Shown here: one piece after another, positions 22,276-34,530 of the stretch | Layout of the letters: every line of letters starts with the position of its first letter | How positions within the stretch are numbered: the stretch's first letter is position 1 | Assembly: GCA_964036155.1 (NCBI GenBank) | Contig: OZ038423.1 | Span: 69,455,249 to 69,519,248, forward strand | Reading direction: 5' to 3' | Length of the DNA: 64,000 nucleotides | Source of the DNA: Diploscapter coronatus | Lineage: Eukaryota > Nematoda > Chromadorea > Rhabditida > Rhabditidae | Notes under the pieces: model-generated | What the model saw: only the letters and a program-made list of their open reading frames with translations | Told to the model about the DNA's origin: nothing | Databases searched by the model: none | Position numbers and translations under genes: made by a program

Positions 22276-25200
22276 TTCGAATTTCACGCCAATTCTCGCC
22301 ATACTGGTTTTGTCGAGTGAAAAACACACGGATCTTTCAACTTTCTTTATTCCGTATCACAGGCTTTTCACTCACTTAACCAATCATTTTTGCTCGAAGC
22401 AAAACCTCGAAATAATCGATTTGAAAAGGAGGCGGACACTTTTCATTTTTTATTTTTGCAAAAATGCTCCACAATTTTCAAGTCGGTTATCTTAATGATG
22501 GTGTCATCAAAACCCCGCACTCGTTCTCGCACCAAAAATTCAATATATTCGCGAAATTTGTTTAAGTTTAGTATTAGTTAGAGTTAAAGAAAGAATAAAC
22601 TATTTTCGAAAATATGAAAATTTTTGATTATTATGAATCTTAAAAGGCGCATGTCACGAAAATTAACAAATTCAGAAATGAATTTTTCATAGTTTAAGAT
22701 AAGAAGTGAGTTATTTTGACGTCAATTCTTTGAATTTCGAAAGAATATTTAATGAAAATCACGAAACTTGAATTTTTATCTAGCTTTATTCATGATTTTT
22801 GAGGTCTTCTAGATATAAAAACAAAAAATCTCGCCCCTGACCCCTAATAAATTATTTTTTCAGGGCGAGTAATGCTCTAATTCATCTTCTTTTCAGGGTG
22901 AAGCTTCGCTTTTCGGGAGGAAAAGGATTAAACAAATTCACCTCTAACTTATTTTCATTTTCGGAAATTTTATACTTTTCTCCTCTAAATGTTGCTTTTT
23001 TATTCTACTCTCGTGATAAAATGCAATAAGTCATAACTATTACGCTCTAAAAGCTGGAATATCGCCAAATGGTTGCATTTTACATGTGAAAAGCTTAAAA
23101 ATGTGATATTTTCTAAAGAAAAAAGCTGATCTTCATTACTTAAATTTGTGACTATGACGTTTCAAATATGTAAAAGCTTGATCTCCACTAAAATGTATTA
23201 TTTTCATAGGAAAAGCTTGTCTTCATCTTTAAAATCAGATTTTAGGTCAAATTAATAAAATGAAGAATTATTCGTTGATAATTCTATCATTCTCGGAATC
23301 TCGGTGAGTGATAATAAATAACTCGAAATTAATGATTAGGAAATAGCTCTGGGGTTTGAGAAGGGAAAAGAAAGAGTGCAGACAGAAACATGTGTCCCCC
23401 ATTCACATTACATAGATCCTTCTCATAACATGCTCTTTTTCACTAGCTTCTCTTTTAAAATTAAACTATTTCTCCTAAATCCTATCGCTGCTTTTCACTG
23501 TTTTATTTTAAGAATAAGTCAGGCTGGGTTATGTCACCTCTCAAAAATCCGCGCCACATTTTGCAATTTCTCGAAGTTTAGCAAAATTGTGACAGACTTT
23601 TTAGCAATTAACAAAACTAATAAGAAATATAGGCATTAATTCCCATTTTTGTACTTTTTCTTACTTTACTTTATGTCTACTTACAACTTTCACTATTTAG
23701 CATATTATTTACTACATGTGACTTAGCTCTTTTATTAAATGTCCGTTTAATTGGCCTTTACTATTTCAAAGTTCAGCAATTAAGGAAATTTTTCAGCTGA
23801 CTGAATTTGAGCTCGAACCTACTTGTCACTTAAGAAATTTCTAGCTTTTTATTTTTGATACATGAAATAATGCATAAAACTAAATGCATAGGTTTAGAAA
23901 TTCGCGAAATTCAACCTAAAATTACTTCCTCCCTCGTTTTTCGAGTAAGGGATATGCCATGTCATTTCAGAGAACTGGCTGTTGTAATCTCAACAAGCAT
24001 ACTTAAAGGATATGCATAGACATATTATTATCCGGCCTTTGCAAAATCTGAATCTGAATCTGAAATGTCTCTCTAAAATTTGCCCCCGCTTTATTTCAAT
24101 TTTTCTTTTTTCTTTCTTTCTTTCTTTTTCTTTTTCCCTAGCTTTTCACATTGCGTGACAAGTCTTACTTTCTTTTTCTTTTCTCTCTCCTTCAAAGCTA
24201 ATACTATTCTTCTATATCCCTATCTTTTTCTTTGTGCTCTCTTATATCCGAATGCTATTTTCAAGGCTCATATATGGAATTCATTCAAATCAGAGGTCTC
24301 CCTTTTGCCTAAACTGAGAATTGACACATTCGATAAATTTGAAAGGCCAACTTAATGAAAACTTCTCAGTTCAAACCTCAAATTTATCCTGACTTGTTCG
24401 AGTGTTTTTCGGCTTTAAATATAAGTGATATTTTTAATTTGTAAGAAACCATTAAATTTACCTAGTCTAGAATTTTTTCTCTAGTAAAGTTTACTAATCT
24501 GCGAAACCTACCTTGTTATGAATCTTAGTTTGAACTTTATTAACACATGATATAATTATCGGAGCGCGAATTAATATCATGGCAGTACTTTCTTAAATTG
24601 AATTATGGAAAGTTGTTATTTTCGCAAGTCCGACTACTTTATTTGATAAGTTCTATGGAATAGTACAAATGCATTTTCCTGAAAGGTGTATAATTTTCGC
24701 GCCTCTATAAAATCTGCAATGCCAGGTGATTTTTAGAACCCATTCAGACCCTCGGCTCTCAAATTCTCACATTTATCTCCTTGTTTTATGTCCATGTTGC
24801 CTTCTAACGCTTTCTATCGAGAATAAACCCGATTTTTGAGCCAATTGTTTTAGAGGAATTCAGAAACCCCTTTAGTTTTATCGATATATTTGATTTTCCC
24901 AGTCGATTTTTGGCCTATGCTTTACTATGTAACTTTTTCCATGTGTTTTTAGAATGTTACCAAATTTTTGGTATATTAGGCAATTTTCTAAGTGTATCTT
25001 TCAACAAGTAGCCAGGGACTATACTTTTCTTTATATTGGAGATGAAAATATTATATGCCAGCAGGATTTTTCTACCTACGCTTTATCACGGGATGATAGA
25101 TTTTATTTTTCTCTCGACTTTTCACTTCGCCCTGACTTCGTTTCCTGTCCATACCGATTTGCGTTGATTCACCACGGCAAAACTCTTCAGCAGACGAGTC

Positions 25201-26705
25201 TTCCCGCTAGAAAGGATGGGGGCGAAGAAGCAAAAAGTTGCTCCCGAAAATGCTCATCTAATTTTTTGCCTAGCTTTTTCTTGGCACACATAGAATTTGC
25301 CACTCAATGTTCGACTTTTTGCTTTATTTTAGGTCGAATTTTATTTCCTTGTAAGACCTTAGTGAAGATCGACTTTTTCTATCGAAGAAATGGTTATTTG
25401 AAAGAATTTTCATTTTCCATTATTCAGGAATAAATAAAATCCCATAGCATACTGGCAATCCCAAAAAATCTCTTCCTTTTCCTCAAAAACCTTACGAATG
25501 CACGTTTTTCCCAACGAACTTTCTCATTGAAGCAATGTTTTCCCAGGATCTTCTTAGTAATTCCCTAACAATATCATAGGGAAGAGAAAAAGTCACTAAT
25601 TCGACCAAAAATAAAAATTTCCTCGGGGAAAATTTTTTGATGAATGCACATACTTTATTTTCAACTTTTATAGAAGCGCTTAGCGTAGGATAGCCCTACT
25701 TGAAAGGGAATATTAGTGGGGCTATTTGCGATATGTTCATAAAATATTTAATCCAGTGGCTAAGGATAGGCCGTGGAAACAGGCTGTGATGATATAAAAC
25801 TTCTTGATATTAAGATAGCCTATGTCACTTTACTCGTTGAACTTGAGTTTACTTGAAGCTGATGTATTTTTCTTTCTTAGCGCTATTTCTCAAATTGATG
25901 AGATTTGCATTGAGTTCCAAGCCAAAAATCAATTTCTTCATTTTTTTTACTGAAACATATAAATTCGAAAATGCTCGCCCCATTAAGCGTTACATAGCTC
26001 AATTGGTAAAGCTTTAGAAAAAGACTACAAGAACAAGAAGATTTTCTATTTTTCTCTTTTTTTCTCCAAAGCTTTCTTATTTTAGTTTTAAAATCTCATC
26101 GCTTGGAAACGGATTTTCAAAGTCCACATTTTTAGATTTTCGCAAAACATCTGTTTTCCTAATTAACTCGAGTAATTAAAGTTGAATAATTTAATTGGCT
26201 ACTTATTTATTTACTTTTTGCAATTTTCGTGACAAATTAATCTTTGATAATTTCTGATTATTCATTCTTACGTTAAACTGAGAGTAGATAAAATATTGCA
26301 TCAACGGGATTTTAGGAAAATCTTTTGCATATGGTTTCTCAGAAGGAAAATTGTTTTCTTCTGCGTCTATATATCAAACAATAGCCATTTTTGTATTCAG
26401 AAAATTAAAGGACGCTTTATACTTTAAATATTTGCAAAATAACTTTTATTATCGATTAAAATTCATATCTTGCAACACTTAGACCTCATAGTTTAGAGAA
26501 GTTTATCAATTAAATTTTCATGCTAGAGTTATTTACCGAAAATCGTAAATATTTTACTTCATAGACCAAAGTTGAATGCCACAATAGTTTTTCAATTTTC
26601 ATCATTATTTAATTGTATATCTTACTTGATTTTGTGATTCATTTTTTAGCTCATTTTATAATTTCGAAAAAAAATTCAACGTTTTTCCAGACCTACTATG
26701 GCGCG
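22276..26705. other. Intergenic, 4.4 kb, with repeat array and one long orphan open frame
   Basis: AT-rich. It holds three spaced copies of an AAAAGCTGATCTTCAT-like motif (23121, 23172, 23211) and a CTTT-rich tract (24100-24190). A 159-codon plus-strand open frame at 24954-25433 is Phe/Ser/Cys-rich and matches no family I know, with no splice context. A D-arm-like tRNA fragment lies at 25990-26015 without a T-arm. No other gene seen. Confidence 0.4.
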
Positions 26706-28502
26706 ATGCGACTTGACGTGATTCGACCTAGACAAGAGAACTTTTCAGCTCCGCGGCTCACATCGAAAATATTCCGGACATTCCGGAGAATTTTTCCGGA
26801 ACTCATCTACCTCAAATTCGTATTCTTCCTATGCATAGCAGTATTTCCTACAAATGTTGACGCAATAAAATGCTATTCTTGCGCTAATGACTTTGTCGTT
26901 TGGGTAAGTTCATCGAAAATTTGTATGTTCCAATCTTACATTATTTCGCTTGATAGAGTTTCTAAACTACGGCACGCTTTTTACTAAAATACGGCATAAT
27001 TTTTCTTTCTACGATATCATTAATTTTACATTATTATTTTTAATTGGTAGTGTTTTTTTTACAAGTTTGAACACATTTCGTCAAATTTTCACGCAATATA
27101 TTTGGAAACCGCATGATATAATGAACAAGCATAGACAAAATAGGGTAAGATGAAGCAGATTTTCTTCCAATATTTCGTGAAATTTTATCATAATGTCACG
27201 CAGTTTTCAAGCTGCCTTTAAGGCATCCAAATTGACTCAATTTGAAGTGAAATGAGCAGATTTAGGAAAGGTTTTAAGAAATCTAGTTTTGTAAAACCAA
27301 AATCGTTATATTACTTCGTAAAAAAACCGTGCCGTAGTATAGCTGTTGCCCGTTTGATAGCTTCTTTTCCAAGTTACCTTTAAAATTTTAATGATTTTTA
27401 AGATGTTTTTAAAATAATTTTAGCAATGGCGACACTTTTTCCTGAAAAGAAATTATGGACTGACGTCTTCAGACGCAGAGTGCAGTCATAAGTACGAAAA
27501 TAGTCGATTTTTTCAAATCATTATTCTTAACTTAGGGATTACACTCCAGAGTCGTATTTTATGTGCTATTCATCATGCTTTATCTTCGTTCTAAATGGTA
27601 CTAATAAAGAAACTGGACATACTACTACTTTGGGTAGGAATTAGCATATTTAAAATAGATTATTTTAAGCGAATTTTCCTATTTAGGCAAATATTCTAAT
27701 TTTAGGTGCTAATTTATGATAATTTCAGGAGTTGGCAGAGGTTGCTCTTCGAGTTTCTTGACTGATGATCAGCACTTGCATTTGGGCTTAGGACCGCATT
27801 CCAGACCCTCTGAAATTGGTTATTATCTGCCTCATGACTTTGATAAGGTAAATTTTGAACTCTGATCTTAGAATTAAAAAATAATCCTATTAGGACCTCA
27901 AAATTTGCAAACGCTTGAACTCAAACTCTGGATTTTCATGAATCTAATACATGAAGATTGTTTGAATTTATCTCTTTCAATTTTCAGCTCGATATCACAG
28001 AACATTGGTGCTTCTGCGCTTCAGAAAAATGCAATAAGTAAGGAAGTTAGCATGTTATAAATTAGCGTTTTGTCAAGTTAGCATATTTTAAAATTTGAAT
28101 TTAAGAGAAGAATGCTTCAACTCCCCTTTTGGCTCGAGAGAATATATGAGTTCCTATATCGAAAAACGCCACCGATATTCTCAGAGCCAATACAACAATT
28201 ACAACTATTACCCGTGGCGATACAGAAATACAGGTAAAACTAAAATTGTGAATATGGCGAAGTAGCTTAGTTGTAGTATGTTAGAGTCTAATTTTTTGAC
28301 TATTTATCAAGCTTATAATGACAAGCATGGTTATTTTTTGCAAAGATTCAACCCTAAGCCCTATTTAAGTTATCATTAAAAATATTTAAAAATTTTAATT
28401 ATATTTATTTCAGGTCACTCTTTCACCCACTATAGCATCTCTTTCTCTTCGTTAATAACCTTAGCTTTCACACTATTAGTCAATTATTATTACGTGTTGT
28501 GA
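26706..28502 (+). CDS. HOT/ODR-2-family Ly6-like protein, probably GPI-anchored
   Basis: Exons: 26706-26903, 27424-27491, 27536-27633, 27729-27847, 27988-28037, 28106-28233, 28414-28502; 249 residues. A hydrophobic segment (LKFVFFLCIAVFPTNVDA) at residues ~44-61 is followed directly by IKCYSCAN, the usual start of an Ly6/three-finger domain. QWRHFFLKRNYG, the spaced Cys residues and a closing CFCASEKCN fit the nematode HOT (homologous to ODR-2) group, which are neuronal surface proteins; odr-2 acts in olfaction. The C-terminus is hydrophobic with no charged tail (SSLITLAFTLLVNYYYVL), as in GPI signals. The signal is preceded by about 40 basic residues, which is long. A short out-of-frame upstream ATG overlaps the start. 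The gene converges with the ShK gene, with 87 nt between stop codons. Confidence 0.85.
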
Positions 28503-28589
28503 GATAAGTATTCCATGAAAATATCACATCATGAAGAATTTATTGAATTTGAATAATAAAAATTTGAAAATTGAGATCGTTTTGAAAAT

Positions 28590-29764
28590 TTACTTGCAGT
28601 ATCCGCAACTTTTTGGGCATTCCGACTTCATCAGAGTGTAGTATTGCTAAAACACCATAGATTACCAAAATGATCAGTGGTAAAACGGTATACCGGGTGC
28701 TGGCAGAGCCTCTTCAGCTTTGGGCAGTCAGATTTGCCTGTTCTTGGGTTCACCCCATCGACGCCTGAAAATGGCACCATTATACCATAAAATGGTAGCG
28801 TTTTGGTACTTACAGCTGCCATTCTTGCCTTTTCCTCCGCATCTTTTACAGGTCTTAGCGCATTGGTTTGTCATCAGGTCGTAGTATCTCTAAAATGTCA
28901 TGAGTTATCAAAAATATTGCCAAATGGTAAGTGGTAAAATTATATACCGGGTGGTTGCAGTACTTGACCAGTTTAGGGCAGTCAGATCTTCCGGTCTTTG
29001 GATTTTTCTTGTCCTCGCAGAACACTGAAATGCAATGATATCATTTTGGTAATAAAGAGAAAATGGTAGCATCCTTGTCGTCGTCCATCGCCGTTACTAT
29101 TACTACCATTTTCGTTGCCATTTCCGTTACCATTGTCTGGCTTGGGAGTGGTCTTTTCGGGTCCAGCGGGAGTGGTCTTTTCGGGTCCGACGGAACTGGT
29201 GTCTTCGGGTCCGACGGAACTGGTGTCTTCGGGTCCGACGGAACTGGTGTCTTCGGGTCCGACGGAACTGGTGTCTTCGGGTCCGACGGAACTGGTGTCT
29301 TCGGGTCCGACGGAACTGGTGTCTTCGGGTCCGACGGAACTGGTGTCTTCGGGTCCGACGGAACTGGTGTCTTCGGGTCCGACGGAACTGGTGTCTTCGG
29401 GTTTTACCTCGTCTTCGTGGTCTTCAGGTAGACAACATACTTTCTTGGAGTGGTCATCTATCACCGTCAGACAAACCGCTCCATCCTCGTTTCCGCATTT
29501 GCCTTGAGGCGAGCAAGCTGAAAAATATTTTTATTAACGCTTATTGCTGGATTTTTGGTTAGAATAACAATTTCTAAATGACAAGGTAACGTTAACTATA
29601 GCTAGAGGTAGGATACAAAGAGAAATAATATGAGAAAGATATCACGTATTTAATAGTTGTTAATTAGAATAAAACTCACGATTAATACCCTCGGTTTTAC
29701 AGAATTTCTCAGCCGTGGCGAAATAAACGAACAGGAAATAGAGTGATAGCTTGAAAATAGTCAT
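28590..29764 (-). CDS. Secreted protein with two ShK-type domains and a tandem-repeat linker
   Basis: Exons (minus): 29764-29680, 29517-29107, 29024-28948, 28889-28814, 28764-28694, 28646-28590; 258 residues. A signal peptide (FKLSLYFLFVYFATA) is followed by a small Cys module (CSPQGKCGNEDGAVC...VCC). Next comes a nine-fold EDTSSVGP repeat with two related EKTTPxGP units and a Gly/Asn linker. Two ShKT modules end the protein (SDCPKLVKYC...CAKTCKRC and SDCPKLKRLC...CPKSCGYC), each split by an intron at the same place after HP, so they arose by exon-pair duplication. Nematode ShK proteins of this kind are mostly secreted surface or immune-type proteins; I infer no toxin role. The exon 2 donor lies in GTAGTAATAGTAAC, which offers three in-frame donors. 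Confidence 0.9.
29183..29398 (-). repeat. Coding minisatellite, 24 bp x 9
   Basis: Nine consecutive copies of a 24-bp unit encoding EDTSSVGP on the minus strand. They appear identical at the DNA level, including synonymous sites, which implies recent expansion or homogenisation. Because the unit is a multiple of three and lacks stops, several other frames are also open here; these are shadows. Confidence 0.95.
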
Positions 29765-30873
29765 TTTGATTGAAGAGGAAGCTTCGATGTCGAAGTTGAG
29801 TTTTCCGAAAATCCCCTGGATTTTATACCAATTTTCAACTTTCACGGTTTGACACCCGTAAAGCTGAGCAAATTTAAAAATCGACATAAGGTTACAAGTT
29901 TTCATCGGAAAAGCTCTAGTTTGTAATGGCGTACCATGCAAAACAATAAAAGTTTGCCTGGATAAATATACGGAGTTTTTGTCAATAAACCAGTGTTTTC
30001 GGCGATTTTGCACATTTTAAACTTCGAAAGCTAAATAAATAAATGACGGCAGATGTCAGCTATTATGAGTTTTGTTGTTCATTTTTCAATTATCTTCAAA
30101 AATTACTAACACTCGATCATATCCATCAATAGCATTCGTGGTTTGGTATGGATAAAGATGTAAAACATGGTTTTTTTCTGAAAGTCTATGACGGTATCTA
30201 ATTAAAAATACCCGCTTTTGTCCTTCAAAATGACTTCCAGAAGGAGGAGGAAGGAGTACCCGCGAGATTAGCCACTGTGCTCTGCCATTCTGAATCTTTG
30301 CACTGTGTATTTCATATTGTGCCTTCCGCGAATACGCGCTCCACCCTTCTAAGCAAAAGTTTTTTTTCAAAGACAATAAAGCGTACCACGATTGCCGATT
30401 ATGCCCGGCAATTTAATTTGGTGTGTTCGGAATATGCTTTACTTTTTGATATTGTCAATGCGCAAAAAGGAGGTTATTCCGAGCAAGAGAGGACAAGCAT
30501 ACGCTGGCAACACTGCGACGAAATAGAGTATTAGAGAAATTCCTCCACATGCTCTGGCTCCCGATGATCCATTTTTTCCGCACTACTAATATTTGAATCT
30601 ATTAGTTCGGTCATTGATACTAAATACTAAAGCTAAGTGATAATGTTATTTATTTTTTGCTCGCTTTTAAAGAGGATATCCAATTAACGTTGAGACGGAT
30701 CGTCCTTCATCGCGGTTTTTCGAATGGCCTGTTCGTTATTCGACTCTCTTTCGAGGCTCTTCCCAGGTCTCCCTTTGCAAGACTGGCCGCAATCCCAAAG
30801 TGCCACCTGACGGCTGTAACAAACTCACTTCAAAAGTTGTCGGGGAAGGCGAAAAAAATCGGGCTTCGAAATG

Positions 30874-31145
30874 AGTGAATTCTGAGCTAGGTGAAGAAGG
30901 ATGAGGAAAAGATAACTAATTTGTAGAGATCTAAAGATAAAAAGTGATCTCAAAGACTATAGCGAAGAGAGGTAGAAGAATTTAGCGAAATAGTAACGAA
31001 GGGAAAATTCAAGTTGAAAAGTGAATCCTGAGCCAGACGGAGAAAGATAATGAAAAGGCAACTAATTTTCAGAGATTTAGAGATTTCGAACGATGAGAGA
31101 TAAGACAAAGATTTAGAGAAATAGTAACGAGGAAGAAAAACTCAT
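30874..31145. repeat. Imperfect tandem duplication, unit about 147 bp
   Basis: Unit 1 (from GTGAATTCTGAGC at 30874) and unit 2 (from GTGAATCCTGAGC at 31021) share a run of matches: AACTAATTT, AGAGAT, TTTAG..GAAATAGTAACGA and the purine-rich ends. Similarity is clearly above background but with several indels. It lies upstream of the potassium channel gene. Confidence 0.6.
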
Positions 31146-31547
31146 GGATAGAATGAGCCGTTTCATATCTTCATCATGCAGGCATACCACACGGCATTTT
31201 CGACTTTTCAAAACTCCCTCATTTTTTGAGTCTCACAGATACGCTGTCATGAGCGAGGTTTCGATTTTCTTTCAGGATGATATAAATCAAAAGATTTTCT
31301 TTGTCATATCGGCATTTACTTTTACTCCATCCTTAACCCATGAATTATTGATCCTCATTTTTCCTTACTATATTATCATTAATCTTGCTCTTCCTTGCTT
31401 CATTTTTCATCAACGTTTTTGCTTTGCCAGCATCATTAGGTATATCAATTTTTGCCAAAGAGCGAGAGCGAGAGCGTTTTCGTTTCTGCTGCCAAAACAT
31501 TCCATCCCATTGTAACATAGCGCACTCCCTCAACCCATTGATTTCTG

Positions 31548-31685
31548 GATCTCATGGATTTCTAATCCTATACCTAAACATACAAACTCAAAACCGTATG
31601 GAATACATCATTCATTATTCCATCTCATGCATCTCTAACCCTATACTTTAACATACAACTCCTAAAACCGTCTGAAACACACCGC
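31548..31685. repeat. Imperfect 72-bp tandem duplication before the channel start
   Basis: GGATCTCATGGATTTCTAAT at 31548 and CCATCTCATGCATCTCTAAC at 31620 begin two copies that continue through CCTATAC..TAACATACAAACTC..AAACCGT..GAA. The second copy ends about 8 nt before the ATG, so the duplicated stretch is probably 5' leader or proximal promoter. Confidence 0.65.
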
Positions 31686-31692
31686 TTCGAAT

Positions 31693-34530
31693 ATGAGCTA
31701 TGCGGATTTCCAGATGCCGCCAGAGGCAAAGAAAGGCGCCGGCGCGGCGGCGGCTAACACTAAGGGCGCCGCAAATAATAAACAGAGGAGTAAGAGGTAG
31801 CATAATGGCGTCACAGTTTGTTTTTAAAAGTATAACGTTCTATGACTTTTTAGCGCCGACAGCAAGTGGAAAGTGATGAACAGGGGCATCCAATCTGCGG
31901 TATCCAGATCCCTTCCGACGCTACGGAAATCTGTTTCAAAGGAAGAGAATAAAGTCGTCTTGGAGAGAGGGAAGTCGAAAAGGCGTAGAAGGAAGTAAGA
32001 ATGACGCTTTGACGTGTCGACATCAAATTATCGATTTTTAGGAAGAAACAGGAAGAAGAGGTCACTGTGGTGTCTCCAGATCCTCCGAAGCCGAGAATTA
32101 TAATTCCTAAAGAGGATAAAAGGAGTAAAACGCTGTGGCGTCATATGATATGGCTCGTAGTGCTGTTCGCGTACTCATTTCTGGGTGGGGTGATATTTTC
32201 AGCGATTGAAGGTATTTTTCAACTTATTCCAAGTTTTAAATTGAATTTTAGGCGGTCACGAAAGAGCATATCTCGTGAAAAAATACGAATCCGATATGGA
32301 TTTATTCAAAAGAAGACGAATGTATCAAGATTTATTATTTAGGCGGTAATGATTTCTTCTTTATTTTAAAAATAGGTCAATTTTAGGTTTCGAGACATCG
32401 AAAGGGATAAATCCGCATTTTTCAACAGGAAGGGGCTTTCTCCTGAAGCCTATAAACTTCAATTAGCTAGAGATGCGTTTTTATGGTGAAATTTTCAAAT
32501 TAAAAAATCTGAATTTTAAATTTAGGTACGAGCGAAAATTGGGAGTTGTGATTAAAGAGCCCATTATGAGCACTCCAAAGTGGAATATTTGGGGCGGAAT
32601 CTACTATTCTGCCTCGTTATATACAACTATCGGTAAATAGTTATAAAATAGGAATATTTTCAATAGAAAAAGTTTATCTTCATCATCATTTTCATTAAAA
32701 TATTATGATTTCCTCGTTAAAAACGCATCGAATAAACTTCTATAAGGAGCAATGTAGCTTTCCTGAGAAATACTGTTTTAGGATACGGTAATTTCTTCCC
32801 CGCCACGACAAGTGGTCGTATAATTTCTATGATCTACGCTATTGTGGGGATTCCGTTAATTTTCACGATCTTATTCGACTGGGGATTTCTCTATTTCACC
32901 TGGATCGAATATGGCTGGAATTGGATGAATGAGAGATTTTGTCAGAAGTAATGTTTAATTTACCTAAGAATTTTCAACAACTTGCCTAAATTTTCAGAAG
33001 TCTCCAAAGACAAGCCCAGAAGCGGTACTTTCGAGAAAGGTAGTTTTTTTTTTTTATTTCAATTTTTACGCTTCAATATTTAACGTTAGAGTTTTTTTGC
33101 ATTACTAAAAAATTCAGGATCCGACGAGTCGGCTCAGAAATGTCGCTGGGCAGCATGTCCACTACGCCGCTGCTAAGACATACCACTTCGAATCTAGTTA
33201 ATACCACTGATCACCAAGTTAGGATTGTGTGTTTAATTATGTGTGTAAATTCCGCAAATTAGATCGAATCTAACGCGCCTTTGAAAGAGTTGGACGTCAT
33301 GTTGCCTGAGGGGGAGCAGGCTCAAACCGTGCCATTGAAGGCAGCATTGATATTCTTCCTATTCTGGATTTCGATGTCGGCTTTCATTGTTAGGTAAGGT
33401 TTCAACCTAGCGTATTGAAACTTCGCTTAACGAATTGAAATATACACAACGTATTTATAGCAAAAAGTAACTTCATATTTTAACTTTTAAGTATATAATG
33501 GCGTATGAAATGAAATACGATGCTAATGAACTTTAGTTATACACTTTTTAAAGTTTTAGAATCTGGGAGTACGAATGGACGTACTTCTCAGCGTTCTACT
33601 TCTTCTTCACGTCGCTAACAACTATCGGTCTTGGTGACGTTGTTACGAAGACGCCGAATTTCATCATCTTCAATTTGGCGCTGACTTTAGTTGGTCTATC
33701 GGTCGTTGGTTTATGTTTGGCCATTGTTCAGGTAGAAGACCAATATTTATAATATTTTTCTCTAATAACTGACAAATTTGACCGATCTTCCATATTTTGT
33801 CCCAAAATATTACTAAAAACCGTTCTAATGATTTTTCGAAAAAATTTAAGCCAAGTTAATAAAAAGCTTTCTAAATTTTTAGGCCAAAGTGAAGTTGGTT
33901 TTCGACCGGTTAATTCGGTCTATCGAAGCCCAATACCGTATCAAACAAATCGACCCCGACGTCGCGACGATGACGCTCATCGCTGAAGAAACTGAGGGAG
34001 TGAAAAAGTATCTTAACCATAGTTTTCGAAAATAGCTTGCTCGAAAATTTAGGCTAATCGAAGCGCAGCCTTTACAAGACCGGATAGTTTTCTTGTTTAT
34101 GGACGAACACAAGAAGTCGATGCTGAGAGATCGGTGGCGGATAAAGAGTGGCATGACTAACAGGTAGATGAAGATAGTTTATAAAAATTTGAAATACACT
34201 AATTTTCAAATTTAGAATAACCCAAACCTACCCTTCGAAAGCTGACAAGTACGTGCAAACCGGAAATCGGGTCTACGATCAACCGCTGAATGGAGACGGC
34301 GATTTGGACAGTGAATATGAAGATGAAGAAGGAAGTCAACTGGTATGTTATTTTAGCATCTCAAACACAAGCTTCAAAGTAGCGTTAAAACAAACGTTAA
34401 TTTGTAACTAAATTAAAAAGTATGTTAGCGTATCTGAGCTATTTTCCAGAGCGATAGCGCTGAATACGATGAAGCTGGTAATCGCATCGTGGCCCCTCCA
34501 CGACGCTACATTTACACCGTTTTCGATTAG
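31693..34530 (+). CDS. Two-pore-domain potassium channel (TWK family)
   Basis: Exons: 31693-31796, 31854-31994, 32042-32211, 32252-32345, 32387-32485, 32526-32632, 32782-32947, 32998-33039, 33118-33217, 33263-33393, 33560-33731, 33883-34007, 34053-34163, 34216-34342, 34450-34530; 589 residues. A long basic N-terminus with an Ala/Gly/Lys stretch precedes M1 (MIWLVVLFAYSFLGGVIFSAIE). The two pore loops carry TTIGYGNFFP and TTIGLGDVV, the K+ selectivity filters GYG and GLG. M2, M3 and M4 are visible (ISMIYAIVGIPLIFTIL; ALIFFLFWISMSAFIV; LTLVGLSVVGLCLAIVQ). The M2-M3 loop is long and charged, and the C-terminus is acidic and cytoplasmic. Two such subunits make a background K+ channel at the plasma membrane. 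The filters are intact. I cannot assign it to a particular twk orthologue. Confidence 0.95.

Larger units (their letters stand above)
29765..31692. other. Intergenic between divergent ShK and potassium channel genes
   Basis: Shared upstream region of two divergent genes. 30240-30530 and 30680-30860 are more GC-rich than their surroundings, with open frames but no motif or splice context. 30874-31145 is a tandem duplication, and 31548-31685 holds a second duplication that runs up to the channel start codon. No gene recognised. Confidence 0.45.

Noticed and set aside
25990..26040. tRNA-like sequence ATAGCTCAATTGGTAAAGC
   Set aside because: Good D arm only; no anticodon stem or T arm downstream, so not a tRNA gene.
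29063..29507. Long plus-strand open frames across the ShK gene
   Set aside because: By-product of a 24-bp repeat free of stops in several frames; the minus-strand frame has signal peptide, splice sites and ShK modules.
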